From assembly GCF_003171515.1 (NCBI RefSeq), contig NC_089394.1, forward strand, positions 3,224,001 to 3,288,000: DNA of 64,000 nucleotides. The letters run 5' to 3'. The translations under genes and the position numbers were made by a program. Below are positions 10,222 to 20,827 of this stretch, piece after piece (within the stretch, counting starts at the first letter, position 1; each line of letters opens with the position of its first letter). The notes beneath the pieces are model-generated. The model was given only the letters and a program-made list of their open reading frames with translations. It was not told where the DNA came from and did not search any database. The stretch is from Pyrenophora tritici-repentis (Eukaryota > Ascomycota > Dothideomycetes > Pleosporales > Pleosporaceae).

Positions 10222-10226
10222 GTACT

Positions 10227-10661
10227 GCATCGATCAAAGGCGCAAGCCACGAAATACTAGAATATTGTAGGAAAACGGCTTCAAATGGCGGGAGTCCTTT
10301 TCACGAACATGTATATAGGCAGGACATCACTCCCCTTAGATACAAAACACCTAGGAATAGGTTCCACGAGGCAAGTGCGACAGCACTATAAGACCACGGC
10401 GGGACCCGCCCGAATACCCTATGGGAGGTTACAGATAGGGCGTTAAACCATAATCAACATCAACATCAACAATCAAAGCTCACATCACGTGGCCGCAACG
10501 TCAACCTCCCATCAAAATATAGATAGTACAAGTTGATCGCAAGCATCTAATTACTCCCCCTCTATAAATTCGTATAATAACAGCTTATATACGTGGCTTA
10601 ATAGCTTCATTTTTGAAGTAGTGGATATGGTGTTCCCCGCGCATCACGCGCACGGACACGT
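10227..10661. other. Gap between Copia-A and Pogo-A, no gene seen
   Basis: No convincing ORF. It holds a short CATCAA/CAACAT tandem stretch near 10450-10475. It may be an old element leader, but I could not assign it. Confidence 0.4.
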
Positions 10662-10663
10662 TA

Positions 10664-10710
10664 CAGTCCGTGCGCAGTCAACGAGCCAGTTCAGTCAACG
10701 AGCCACCCCA
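10664..10710 (+). repeat. Pogo-A left terminal inverted repeat
   Basis: 47 bp, exact reverse complement of 12760-12806, with a duplicated 13-bp subrepeat inside. Confidence 0.9.
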
Positions 10711-10764
10711 ACCCCCGCTGCCTCATGAACCCACCCAACTTCAACGCGTCATAACTCCACAACC

Positions 10765-12653
10765 ATGGACCCGATTCAAGAAGCGATTAAATATATCGAA
10801 TCGCGTAAGGCTGGAGATAAGTTCTCATACCGCCAAGTTGCAAAAATATTCGGAGTTGATCGAACGACGCTGTCGCGGAGGCACCGGGGCGCACAGCGAC
10901 CCAGGGACACACAGGCGGCCGAAGATCGACGAAACCTCAACCCACAACAAGAGGATGAGCTTATCGGATATATAGAAGGGCCTACAAGAGACGGTGTACC
11001 ACCTACACGAAGTATTTTAAGAAATTTCGGCACCGCGGTTGCGCAGCATGAGGTCTCCGATAGCTAGGTTACCCGGTTTCAACACCGTCATCCCGACGAG
11101 CTTATCACCAAATAGGACACCAGTATGGATCGTGAGCGTCACCTAGCTGACAACAAGCGTAAATACGAGTTGTACTTCAACTTGCTACACTCTAAGATGC
11201 GAGAACATAAGATTAAAGAGCGCAACACGTACAATATAGATAAGAAGGGCTTCTTTATCAGCATCGCCTACCGCAGGAAAAGGATCTTCTCTAAGGCAGT
11301 TTATGAGTCAAGGGAGCGTACCGCGGCGATAAGAGATAGCAATAGAGAATGGGTAACGCTGCTGGCTTGCGTATGCGCTTCTAGAGAGGCATTGCCGCCC
11401 GCTCTCATCTACCAGGGCATCTCTAGGGTTCAATCAAGTTAGGTTGACGACCTGTCGGCCGATCAACACCAAGTTTTCGTATCCCACTCGGCTTCGGGGT
11501 GGTCAAATAATAATTTAGGACTTGCCTAGCTTCAACAGGTCTTCGAACGCTATACAGCAGCCAAAGCTCGCCGGCAATAGCGCCTTCTAATCCTTGACGA
11601 CCACGCCAGCCACCTCACGCCCGATCTTTTAGAGTATTGTGAAGCTAAACGCATCATGGTTATGGTTTATCCACCTCATTCAACTCACAGTCTGCAGCCG
11701 TTAGATGTCGTGCTCTTTTCGCCACTTTCAAAGCACTACACCGAGGAGCTTACCCAACGCCTCCAGCGAACCCAAGGCCTCTCAAGGATCACCAAACGCG
11801 ACTTCTACAGCAACTTTTAGCCAGCTTAGAGCTCTACGATGACTCACGATCTTATATTAAAGAGTTTTCAAGCTACAGGCGTATAGCCGATGGACGCAGA
11901 CCCAGTACTTCAACGCTTCAACAACCACCCACAACAACAAGATGACGAGCCAGGAATTAGAGAGCAAGGCGACGGCGATAGCTAGCCTCAACTGCGCAAA
12001 ATTTTTGACGCTGCGGTGGCTAACAAGGCCAAATTTGAAGCTAAACAGCTGTCCCAAGGCCTGCACTCGCTGCAGGTTAACAACGAGCTTCTCCACCTCC
12101 AAAACGCGGAGCTACGCGCTGAACTCGACCTTATAAGATCGCGCCTGTCTAAATCAACAACACTAACTACTCAAGAGGGCGACGATTGGCACGGCGGAGC
12201 TGTATTCTATAGTCCTAGGAAGCTTGCTAGCGTCCGCGCGCGCAAGGCCGCAGAACTAGACGAAGCCGCGGAGCTACAACTCCAAAAAGCTCGCGATAGA
12301 GAGAGAAAGCAGCAGAAGCAGCTCACAAAAAGCAGGATCAGGCAGCCGCAAAGGCGGCTCGACAACAAGCCAAAATAGAGAGGGATCGCAAGCAGAAACA
12401 GCGCGCTGAAGAAAAGGCAGCAGAACGGGCGCTCAAAAAGCAACAACAACAAGCTGCAACCACTCAAAAAAGTCGCGATACAGCAAATAAGCCTAAGCGA
12501 AAAGCCTCACACAAAGTAGCAAAAAAACCGACAAAGCGTCGTCGTGTTGGTGCTGCATTAAGTCAGGTTGACGCTGGTCTACCTGAGGCGTCTCCCCCAC
12601 CCAAATTTGGCCTGCTCAACCGCAAACTCAGGACGCCCGCGAGATATAAGTAG
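10765..12653 (+). pseudogene. Pogo-A transposase (HTH_psq, Tc5-type HTH, DDE_1), RIP-damaged
   Basis: The frame from the Met at 10765 continues to about 12330 with stops only at 11065, 11113, 11440, 11527, 11578, 11818, 11827, 11884 and 11983. All nine are TAG, and most stand where Fot1/pogo transposases carry Trp (for example *-VTRF, SS-*-VDD, A-*-LQQ). Domains: psq helix-turn-helix (~1-60), Tc5-type DNA-binding region, then the DDE_1 core (NIDKKGF near 11240, LLILDDHASH near 11590, LQPLDVVLFSPL near 11690). A frameshift near 12330 leads into a Lys/Arg-rich, possibly coiled-coil tail ending at 12651-12653. The motif Glu after the first Asp is Lys, also a TpG-to-TpA type change. Not translatable as full-length protein. 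Confidence 0.85.
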
Positions 12654-12759
12654 TGCAAACGCTCTAGAAGCTTCTATATATTAATACACTAAAAAATCTC
12701 ACGATAATAGCTATTGCGTGTGGCTTAATAACCTCATCTTTTTGATCGTCCCATATTGG

Positions 12760-12806
12760 TGGGGTGGCTCGTTGACTGAACTGGCTCGTTGACTGCGCAC
12801 GGACTG
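12760..12806 (+). repeat. Pogo-A right terminal inverted repeat
   Basis: 47 bp, exact reverse complement of the left repeat, followed by the TA duplication. Confidence 0.9.
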
Positions 12807-13022
12807 TACCGGTACCGGTAGTAGCAATTCCTCGTTGTTGAAAAGCATCATTTTTGTAAACGCTCAAATTTTGCGAAGTAGCTCGCCTGCTGTCCTGGCT
12901 CATCCGTTGTCCATACACTACGTATGCAAAGGCCCCTTGAAAGCGATCCATGGGTCGCGAGGGTACTTGAAAGCGCTGCGAAGCTTTTTCCTTTTCCCTC
13001 TCATCCACCACGCCCTCCACTA

Positions 13023-13145
13023 CAGTGATCGGAATGGTCTGGTCTGACTTGGTCTTGGTCTGGTCTAGACCGCCAAGACTTGGTCTGGTCTGGCGATTTT
13101 TTGAGACCGTGGTCGGACCGGTCTAGATGATCGGACCGGTCCGGC
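13023..13145 (+). repeat. hAT left end with subterminal motif array
   Basis: The terminal repeat (13023-13046) is followed by repeated TGGTCTGGTCT and by CGGACCGGTC motifs at about 13112-13143. A similar array stands at the right end, 15655-15740. Probably transposase binding sites. Confidence 0.7.
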
Positions 13146-13284
13146 TATAAATAGGTCCACGTGACTAGATCTTAGACTAATCTAGCCAGAAAATTTAGCA
13201 CAATATGAGTCATTAAGATCAAGGTAAGTCTTCTACTTACATAGAACAATCAAGTCCTTAACAACCTACTTATATACTATTGTT

Positions 13285-15582
13285 ATGGAGCCTTCAACAC
13301 CAACCTCACCGTCCCCATCGAATATTATAAGACTAGATTTAACGTCTCTTACTCCATCTCCTATCCCCACGTCATCACCCACCCCTATACTATCACCCAC
13401 TCCTATTCAATATCACGAATCTCCAGATGAGTTCGTGCAGGGCGGTATCACGTACGTGAAACGTGCAATAATTGCAAGGAAGGATTTCCGTCAAGGTACA
13501 TCACACATCTGGAAGTACGGACTCCAATACATTCGAGATAGCGATAAGAAAGAGGTGTATTACTGCCATGAGTGCAGGGTTGGGAAGAGCAAGCAAGAGT
13601 TGTTTGTCATCAATGGCACTTCTAGGATCCGGAATCACCTGGAACAGAAGCACCAGATTGATCCCCAGAGTGGCATCAAGCGAAAGGGTTCTGTACGGAA
13701 GTCTATAATCGACCAGCAAAAGGATGGGGCTGCTTCCAGCATCTTTTTCTGGAAGGAGTCAGTAGAGAAGTTTAAAGAGCTTCTAATTCGTTGGATTGTG
13801 TACTGCCATATCGCCTTCTTTCAATTAGAGAACCAGTACTTTCGTGAACTACTCCTCTTTTTAAATCCGGCACTACTCAACCACCTCCCGAAGGCTGCGA
13901 AGACTATCCGAAGCTGGGTAATGAATGCATTCATATCGAAGAAGCAACAGCTTAGGGAGGACCTACACCATTCACGGAGTAGGATCTCTATCTCCTTTGA
14001 TCTCTGGACTTCACCAAACCCTTACGCTATCCTAGGCGTCGTCGCTATGTGGATTGATACTACCGGCATGCGACGTGTTACCGCTTTAGGTATGCGACGT
14101 ATATACGGCGAACATACTGGAGAGAATCTTGGATCGGTGGTCCTTGAATTGCTGGAAGAATACGACATTAGCGGAGATCAGATTGGATACTTTATGCTGG
14201 ATAATGCCTCGGCAAATGATACCGCTGTTGAGTTTATACTCAAGGATCTCTGCCCATGGATGAAGTCAAAACAACGTCGTCATCGCCGGCTGCGTTGCTT
14301 GGGCCATGTCATCAACCTCTGTTGCCAGGCGTTCCTTATGGGGCGAAACTGTGAGAAGTATCTTGCGAAGCTGGAGAAGCATCATCAACGTGGCGACTAT
14401 ACGAAGGTGGAAGAGCTCTGGAAGAAGTTCGGATGTTTGGGTCGTCTTCACAACCTGGTGCGATACATCAGGCTTACTCCACAACGGCGTGAGGAGTTTG
14501 CTACAATTATTATCGGCGGAGATCTTTCGCAATTCGACGGGCTTGAGCTTATCCAGAACAACTCGACCCGCTGGAACTCATGGTTTTATTCGATTACACG
14601 TGCATTAAATGTTCGAGAACGTTTAGAGCTCTTCTCGGCTCGTCATGTACCTGGAAAGGGCTCCGTAGGGATCGCGAACTTTAAGCTTGATGGACAGCAC
14701 TGGTTTGAGCTTGAAAAGATTGAACTCGCTCTCAAAGACTTCTATGCTGCAACTTTGCTTTCTGAAGGTAAGAAGACGTCACTTGCGGACTGGTTTTCAA
14801 CTTTGGACTGCCTTCTCCGGGAGATAAGCGAGACGAAGGATCACTACCACGACATCCACACTGAGGACGATAACAACTTTACATGGAAGTACCTTCAAGG
14901 CTGCGCTGATGCTGCTTGGTTAAAGTGCGTTGAGTACTATAACAATCAGCAGCTGAATTGGCAAAATCGATTCCCTGAAGATACTGACCTTCCACCGGCA
15001 TATTATGCGGCTCAAATCCTTGATCCATATCGCAAGTGGGGATGGTTCAGGCAAGAGTGGGTTCTTCATGGCGACGAAGAGAAGAAGAGGTGGTTTGAAA
15101 ACGCACAATTAGCGGTGAAGCATCTCTGGGAGACAGAGTATAAGGGAAGGTACCCTGTCGAGATGCTGCCACCACCAGCCAGGAAGGAGAGAGATCCTGA
15201 CCCAGCATTTGATCGCCAGCGGGAACATAAGCGCATTCGAATAGACGCTCCAGTTTCTACAACTGATTTGTATGAACAATACATCTCTACTGACCGGCTT
15301 CATAACGAAGAGGCAGGTTGCAATGAGGCTATTGCGTACTGGCTATCTCGCTACGACTCCCAACGAGATCTCGCTCGCTTCGCTCTAGACATGTTTGCGA
15401 TCTCGCCTATGTCGGATGAATGCGAACGTCTTTTTAGTAGCGCGAAGCTTACTATCGTCGATCGCCGTGGTAGGCTGAAGGCAGATATTATAGAAGCGTG
15501 CGAGTGTCTCCGGGCCTGGTATGGAAAGCCCCAAGCTGAGGGGAACAGCGATATCGAGGATAGTGAGAACGAAGACGACTAG
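13285..15582 (+). CDS. hAT transposase (BED zinc finger, DDE/RNase H-like core, hAT C-terminal dimerisation)
   Basis: A 765-residue uninterrupted ORF. After a Ser/Thr/Pro-rich start there is a BED-type finger (YCHECRVGK...RNHLEQKH, ~90-130). The catalytic region follows: ISFDLWTS (~235) with the first Asp, YFMLDNAS (~307) with the second, the CxxH motif RCLGHVINL (~335), and NNSTRWNSW (~430). The C-terminus has the hAT dimerisation signature SPMSDECERLFSSAK (~710). Length is usual for fungal hAT transposases. The gene sits centrally between matched ends and has none of the TAG damage seen in the pogo and mariner copies. Confidence 0.95.
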   Translation: MEPSTPTSPSPSNIIRLDLTSLTPSPIPTSSPTPILSPTPIQYHESPDEFVQGGITYVKRAIIARKDFRQGTSHIWKYGLQYIRDSDKKEVYYCHECRVGKSKQELFVINGTSRIRNHLEQKHQIDPQSGIKRKGSVRKSIIDQQKDGAASSIFFWKESVEKFKELLIRWIVYCHIAFFQLENQYFRELLLFLNPALLNHLPKAAKTIRSWVMNAFISKKQQLREDLHHSRSRISISFDLWTSPNPYAILGVVAMWIDTTGMRRVTALGMRRIYGEHTGENLGSVVLELLEEYDISGDQIGYFMLDNASANDTAVEFILKDLCPWMKSKQRRHRRLRCLGHVINLCCQAFLMGRNCEKYLAKLEKHHQRGDYTKVEELWKKFGCLGRLHNLVRYIRLTPQRREEFATIIIGGDLSQFDGLELIQNNSTRWNSWFYSITRALNVRERLELFSARHVPGKGSVGIANFKLDGQHWFELEKIELALKDFYAATLLSEGKKTSLADWFSTLDCLLREISETKDHYHDIHTEDDNNFTWKYLQGCADAAWLKCVEYYNNQQLNWQNRFPEDTDLPPAYYAAQILDPYRKWGWFRQEWVLHGDEEKKRWFENAQLAVKHLWETEYKGRYPVEMLPPPARKERDPDPAFDRQREHKRIRIDAPVSTTDLYEQYISTDRLHNEEAGCNEAIAYWLSRYDSQRDLARFALDMFAISPMSDECERLFSSAKLTIVDRRGRLKADIIEACECLRAWYGKPQAEGNSDIEDSENEDD

Positions 15583-15654
15583 ATTGACAGTCAGTAGTAA
15601 AACACATTTCCTCGGCTTCCTTCTTTGCTTCAGCCTCATTCTTGGCGGTCTTGT

Positions 15655-15753
15655 TGGTCGGACCGGTCTGGTCGGACCGGTCCTTATGTAAGCACCTGGT
15701 CTGGTCTGGTCTGTACCCTCAGACCAGACCAGACCAGACCATTCCGATCACTG
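15655..15753 (+). repeat. hAT right end with subterminal motif array
   Basis: Contains GGACCGGTC repeats and (AGACC) repeats, ending with the inverted repeat 15730-15753, then the 8-bp duplication. Confidence 0.7.
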
Positions 15754-15761
15754 CTCCACTA

Positions 15762-16430
15762 CAACAGCGGGTACCCGTCCTGCCGTTTTTTGCATAAGAG
15801 ACAGAACTATATATCCCTCCTCCCCACCTGTTTCACCTCTACTACCACCAGTACGCCTTGCAAGTGGCATATTATAAGCCCTTGGGTAAGAGAAAAGAGA
15901 TGATTAAGTGAAGGCTGTTGCCAGCATAACTGGCCATGGAAGCAGAAGGAATTGGCGGTCTTGCAGCAAGACGGTGATGGTGGTACCATGTTCAGCGTCT
16001 GTCGTAACAGCGCACGGAGAACTCACAAACGCCTTTAACTAGTGATCGCCAGGGCCAAAACGTCTCCGTCATGCAATTTTTGTTCGACGGCCAGCGTGTG
16101 ACGGCTACAGGCGGCTATGCCTCAGTGGATAGTACATTGGCATTTGGCAGTTGGAGATAAAAAAAGGCAGCATTATTGAGGTCCACCAGGAGAAGATTGG
16201 AGGCTGCTGACCTGCCAAGAATGGCTAACTTGTTCAAGCTTTCAAGGTCCCGAGATCATTACGTACGTTTTTACACAGGTACTTCACCAGACTAGGACAG
16301 TCAATGGCTAGGTATTTAGCCAGGCTGCCGTGTGTTGGGTACTATGGGACTTCTGTGGACACATTGTGATGGGCAGGCAGATGTGGACATAAATAATGTG
16401 CCATCCGTAGGGCTGCCTTTATCACCTCGC
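15762..16430. other. Gap after hAT element, no gene seen
   Basis: No ORF with recognisable content. The sequence is mixed and looks like eroded DNA leading into a LINE relic. Confidence 0.4.
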
Positions 16431-16725
16431 TCGCTGACGAGCTGGCCGATAATGGAGCCAAGAACCCGCACCCGCCGTATGGCAAAGCTGCCTCCCCCAT
16501 GATCTCTGGTATTCGCTCGATAGGCTGCGGCCTCCTTGCGCAGACCCGAGCTACATGGTGGGAAACAAAGAGCAATAAACTGTCGACCTGGTACTCGCAA
16601 TGGCAATTGTCATACGATACTAGACGCACACCGACTATTCTGACCCTGCCTAGAAGGGTGTTCGCCCGAGCCCTCATGATCCAATAGAAGCATAGAGACT
16701 TCTCGTGGTACTCATCACCTCGATA
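16431..16725 (+). pseudogene. LINE ORF2 relic (RNase H to C-terminal region)
   Basis: Conceptual translation (ELADNGAKNP, SGIRSIGC, WETKSNKLSTWYSQWQL, YDTRRTP, MIQ-stop, HRDFSWY) aligns to the last part of the LINE ORF2 at 1216-4941 with clear but incomplete identity. A stop at 16684 and loss of everything upstream make it a dead fragment of a related, older LINE. Confidence 0.75.
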
Positions 16726-16783
16726 TACTACATGTAAGATGTACGTATATACATCCCGGCTCCACCTCCAGTTCTCATACACC

Positions 16784-17722
16784 TCATCCTCGGAAAACGA
16801 CTACATCGTCCTCTCCATCATCGTCACTCACACGTCCCGTGAGCTCCTCCACCTCGACCAGCCTCGGAGACTCCTCTCTATCCTCATCCCTAACAACCGG
16901 CACATAATCCTCCCTCTCCCTAAAACATTCCCAAAGCCATTCATTCGCCGCCCCGATATCATCCGCCACCCAACCCTTGACCTCAAACTCCATTAGTTCA
17001 TCCCAGAACCTGGTGATCGGTCCAACCATCCTCCCAGGCCACGTTTTGTGTATGGCGTCGAGATCCGTATCACCACGGCGGCGCGCACTAAGGTCAAGTA
17101 CATTAGAAACGTTGAAGTCGATGATGACGATGCGCGGGTCAGGAGCGGTATAGATATCGGAGTGGGAGACTAGCATCACGTTGCGGGGTGACATGTCGCG
17201 ATGGTGGACTCCGGCGTTGTACACAAAGGTCTCAGCTTCTAGTATCTTCTGCATGATACATAGTGCGTTGCTTCGGGCAGTAGCTTAGCCTTTATGCTAC
17301 TCATCACGTTGCCATTGATATGTTCTATAAGTATAAGTCGTACGTGGCGCAGGTATGTCTTATCGCCAGTTATCGTTCGTACCTGTATCATCCAGCTGCC
17401 GTAGTAGTCTGGGATACAATTCTGCGCTTTAGACGATCGCTGCAGTGTTTCGTATGCGGCTGCTTCTCGCGAGTAGTCGCCGTCGGCCAGGACGATTACT
17501 GATGAAGGTGGAGAAACGTGCGTGAACTTGTTGTATTGGAGCTACGGGAGGAGGGAGAATATCTATGGTGCGTGCACGGAGCAGCTGACTAATCAGTGCC
17601 TGGCCAATCAGAGCGCGGGAAGCCTGATTCACCGTGAATACTAGTGAAGGCTCTCACCGCGTCTCGACAATTACGTCGCGCTTATTATTTGTAACGGGGT
17701 GAGGAGAGGATGAGGACTGCGT
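16784..17722 (-). pseudogene. Protein kinase-like gene, frameshifted and split by a solo LTR
   Basis: The C-lobe part (16784-17254) has HHRDMSPRNVML (catalytic HRD with Asn) and IIDFNVSN (the metal-binding DFG equivalent). Reading upstream on the minus strand gives an N-lobe-like segment (VIVLADGDYSREAAAYETL, then LRHVRLILIEHINGNV) in another frame, so a frameshift lies near 17255-17265. The N-lobe is cut by a 170-bp solo LTR at 17500-17669 and continues to about 17722, where a stop is met. It resembles fungal kinase-like proteins with a short fold, but no full family assignment can be made. It is not part of the metabolite cluster as far as I can tell. Confidence 0.65.
17500..17669 (-). repeat. 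Solo LTR of Copia-A family
   Basis: 170 bp with TG...CA ends, nearly identical to the Copia-A LTR, inside the kinase pseudogene. Perfect duplication ATTAC at 17495-17499 and 17670-17674. It is left after recombination between the two LTRs of a full insertion. Confidence 0.95.
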
Positions 17723-19992
17723 TTCATTATGTAGCTATGGAGGAACTGCAGCTATATAGGTGTGTGAGATGAGAAAGTGTGGTAGCGATAGCCGTACCCA
17801 ACTCTCACTCAAGTCGGTCTTGGCAAGGCCCAAACCGTTACACTATAGTTATGTTAGGCTGTACATATGGACATATGGTATAACGAATAAGTCGGATTAT
17901 TCTGCACGACTGAGTGAGTCGGGAGAGGTGGTGTATGTACTTTTGGATGCTATAATACGACATGATACGATGTGCTTTTTTTCGCCCATGCGGCAATATT
18001 CTTGTTCCCGGCCTAAACAGCGGCGACGTGATGGAGAAAAAACAGAGTGCGAAAGAAAGAACGGACGAAGATTACATCCGTATAAAACCATATCCTATAT
18101 AGAGTGGCTCCTACGGCAGCCCTGGCTGTGGCAGACATGCTCCAGGGTGCACCTCGTCGAAGTCGTCGTCCTCGCAGCTCAGCCAGCCCGTGTTGCGGGA
18201 CGCTGTCACGCAGAGCGAGACGGTAGTGGGGCCACGGCGCGCATCGTCTATTGATGCGAGGTGGCGGAGACTCTGGTCTGGGGCTGTCTGATACCCATGC
18301 CCGTCGAGACAACCATAAAATCACGGCAAAATGGGTTTTGGCTGAAGCTGGTGCAGGGTATCATCAACCTTGTAGCCGCCCAGCTCAGTTGCCATTTCGA
18401 TGCGTTCCTGGGCCCCGAAGGCCTGAATGATGGCTCCATTTCCAATTGGCGATAAAAATCGTGGAGAAGTGCTAGATCCGGCAGATCGACCGCCGCAACT
18501 GAACATGGCCTACCTAGGTAAGTTAGAGCTTAATGACGATTCACTCGACCAGGCTAGGGGTTCTCTTCGATCGCAGATTTGCTGCGTCGATGTAATCATT
18601 GGAGGACTTTTAGCTGCGGTAGTTTTGGGAGAGGTGCCTCGGTTCGACTGTACCATGGTACCAGTGTCAGTACCGTATTTTGAGCGCACACTGTGACTCA
18701 CCCAGGGAGTATATCTTCAGAGCTGAAGATACCCGATATTCTACACTCCAAGACAAACATCATAGCGAGCGATCCTATCAGCCCAGCGATCAGCAACGGT
18801 GCCATGGCACCTCCCGACATGGTCCCGTGTCTCCCTGCTCGCATAAGCTCCTTTTTCGGCATACACAAGGTCGCCAACGTCACCGCCGCTCTCTTGATCG
18901 AGAACAACAAAGCCTCAGAGTCTATGACCTGTACCTCAGCGAGCACGGAACGACGCCTCCTAGTCGCTGCGTTGGAATGGCTCTGTCGTAGTTGACACTG
19001 ACAAGTCGGACAAGAAGATGTAGCACTTGTGCCGCGTTCTTGTATCTGTCGATGCAGCATGCAGGTGTGTTGCTGCAGAGGTACTGCAGGTTATCATGAG
19101 CTGCCTTTTTAACGCAGAACTGGAGCTTTTTGTGACCTTTTTTTCGGCGCATGTTTTCGCTTACTAGTATCCGACAAGGACCTTTCAGTCGATCCATCTG
19201 TGCGATAGGATGGTTTAGGATGATATCTGTTTGCCGCGAAAGTTTGTTAGGCCTGCCCAACTCGTCGAGGTAGAGAAGCCGCATGCCGCTTGCGGCTTGA
19301 GTTTGGCCAAGGAACGATGGGGCGGGAACTGCTTTTTCGAGAGTAATATGGTCGGGACCGAGCACATGAAGCTCAAGCTCGACTACGATCAAGGCAGTAG
19401 CACCAGAGAGATGTATTGCCAAGAAGATTATGTAGTCTCTGATACCAGCTTATCTTCCATCCAGATGAGTGGATGCTATTTCTGGATTAGGTATACGGTG
19501 TTAGACGTATTTTTACCATTTAGAGCTGCGGTTAGCGGACCCTCTTCCAGAAAACTCTGTTACGTACCTCCGCCGCAAGCCTGCCTGACAAGTGGCAACT
19601 ACATTGTTACAAAGAGTATCATATTAACTCAAGTCGATCGAAATTTGCGGCTGTTTCATTCTGCTCTTCTCCACTCCTCGATAACTACACATTTCTACCG
19701 CAGCATCCTCGTAAGCTGAGCCTTTGGGTGGGTGATTAAGGTCCAAGGCATGCTTTACAAACTTTCGGTCACGTGCTGGGACTTATGACTTGAGCAGCAC
19801 CATTTGTACGCCAAAGGAATTACTTGTCACATGTTCGCACTCACTCTTAGCTCTAAGGTTTCGGACGCCGTGGAATGTCACCTAGTTATGATTGGCCAGT
19901 TTAGATAAACCCCACTTTTCTAAATTCCCAGTCCTACTTAGCCAGCGCGCAACCTGTCGCTTCGCTACATCTCACCGCTCACCGTGGTCTTA
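17723..19992. other. Unassigned region, possibly eroded genes
   Basis: Several ORFs of 60-170 codons lie on both strands (for example 19231-19719 plus, 18922-19422 minus) but none shows a recognisable domain, and they overlap each other. A stretch near 18780-18850 read on the minus strand is hydrophobic (APLLIAGLIGSLAMMFVL) and could be the relic of a membrane protein. CTAG|GTAAGT at about 18515 looks like an intron donor. I cannot define a gene. Confidence 0.3.
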
Positions 19993-20228
19993 TGTTGCGG
20001 TTTGTGAGGCAAGGGTATTGCGCATGTCACGTGCGTTGTCCTGGCGCTCCTCCCTCCCCTCCATGAGCACCTTCTCTCCTCACCAGCATCAGAGATACGT
20101 CATGTAAATAGACCCTGATTATGGCTACATATAAGGTGGCCATGACAGCACAACAACAACAGAACACAATATACTCTGATGACTGCCTCGCGCGGTTACA
20201 CTTTGATTGACTGCATTGTACTGCAACA
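19993..20228 (+). repeat. LTR-like repeat, family 2
   Basis: 236 bp, TGTTGCGGTTTG...TACTGCAACA. Other copies are at 28197-28544 (reverse) and 48448-48683. It is called an LTR because of the TG...CA ends and because the 28197 copy has a 5-bp target duplication. No duplication is visible here. It abuts a mariner relic on the right. Confidence 0.65.
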
Positions 20229-20434
20229 CAGTCAGAGTCTGGCAAAATTGCTGGAGAGATCTCTCGCAACTTAAGATCCAAGCCTGGATTGAGTGAATTC
20301 TTGTATACATTCAAAAGATAATTGAGCTACAAGGTGGCAATGAGTATATAGAGGGGAGAGACAAGCCTCGGTTAAGGCGGCAGTACTTCGGCTAGATTAT
20401 TCTTGGCAGACAATACTTTTGAAAGGCACCTCTG
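20229..20434 (-). mobile_element. Tc1/mariner relic (3' coding end plus one terminal repeat)
   Basis: Contains coding traces of the mariner C-terminus (IQAWIE, then IIELQGGNEY in broken frames) and ends with the terminal repeat ACTTTTGAAAGGCACCTCTG and TA, as in Mariner-A and -B. The 5' part is missing. Confidence 0.6.
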
Positions 20435-20437
20435 TAC

Positions 20438-20503
20438 AACCCTCATGATCCGATTGGTCATTTTCGGCACACGGGGGTTTTCGTCACATAGGGACAGACT
20501 TTA
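20438..20503 (+). repeat. MITE-1, right half only
   Basis: Matches the right half of the 145-bp MITE-1 family, ending GTCACATAGGGACAGACTTTA. It begins directly after the mariner relic, so the left half has been lost or replaced. Confidence 0.75.
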
Positions 20504-20558
20504 GACACTTAGACTTTGTAGTCGTAAAAATATGCTCTACGCTTATTTATTCATGTTC

Positions 20559-20703
20559 TAAGTCCGTCCCTATGTGACGAAAAACCTCGTGTGCTGAAAA
20601 TGACCAACCGGATCGTGAGGGTCGAAGAGAAGTGTGTCATCCTTGCAATCCGATTGGTCATTTTCGGCACATGGGGTTTTTCGTCACATAGGGACAGACT
20701 TTA
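20559..20703. repeat. MITE-1 copy
   Basis: About 145 bp of fold-back DNA: TAAGTCCGTCCCTATGTGAC on the left mirrors GTCACATAGGGACAGACTTA on the right, and the arms continue through CCGAAAATGACCAA. TA at each end fits a Tc1/mariner-type non-autonomous element. Confidence 0.85.
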
Positions 20704-20827
20704 CAGCTATAGGTGATGCCAGTGCACAGGATTCTGCTAGGTGGTGAATCAAACCTAGACGGTCTGGAGCCCGAGCTGTTACATTCCTGCCTTGGCGAGC
20801 TCAGACTATCTTAGACTGAAAATCTGT

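Larger units (their letters stand above)
10664..12806 (+). mobile_element. Pogo-A: pogo/Fot1-like DNA transposon with intact terminal inverted repeats
   Basis: Perfect 47-bp inverted repeats (10664-10710 and 12760-12806, starting CAGTCCGTGCGCAGTCAACG) are flanked by a TA target duplication (10662-10663 and 12807-12808). Each repeat holds two copies of AGTCAACGAGCCA. The transposase inside is one continuous frame with nine TAG stops. Pogo-D (60898-61629) has related N- and C-terminal coding ends. Confidence 0.9.
13023..15753 (+). mobile_element. Complete hAT-family DNA transposon
   Basis: An 8-bp target duplication CTCCACTA (13015-13022 and 15754-15761) flanks inverted repeats that begin CAGTGATCGGAATGGTCTGG and match the right end over about 24 bp. 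Subterminal DNA is packed with GGTCTGGTCT and GGACCGGTC motifs on both sides, the type of array hAT transposases bind. One intact transposase gene lies inside. Exact duplications and an unbroken ORF point to a recent, perhaps autonomous copy. Confidence 0.95.

Noticed and set aside
18261..19719. Membrane-protein or transporter gene in the 18-19.7 kb region
   Set aside because: Hydrophobic patches exist, but no frame, splice pattern or motif holds together on either strand.
19993..20228. Family 2 repeat as a MITE
   Set aside because: Terminal inverted similarity is only about 6 bp, and the copy at 28197 has a 5-bp duplication, which fits an LTR better.
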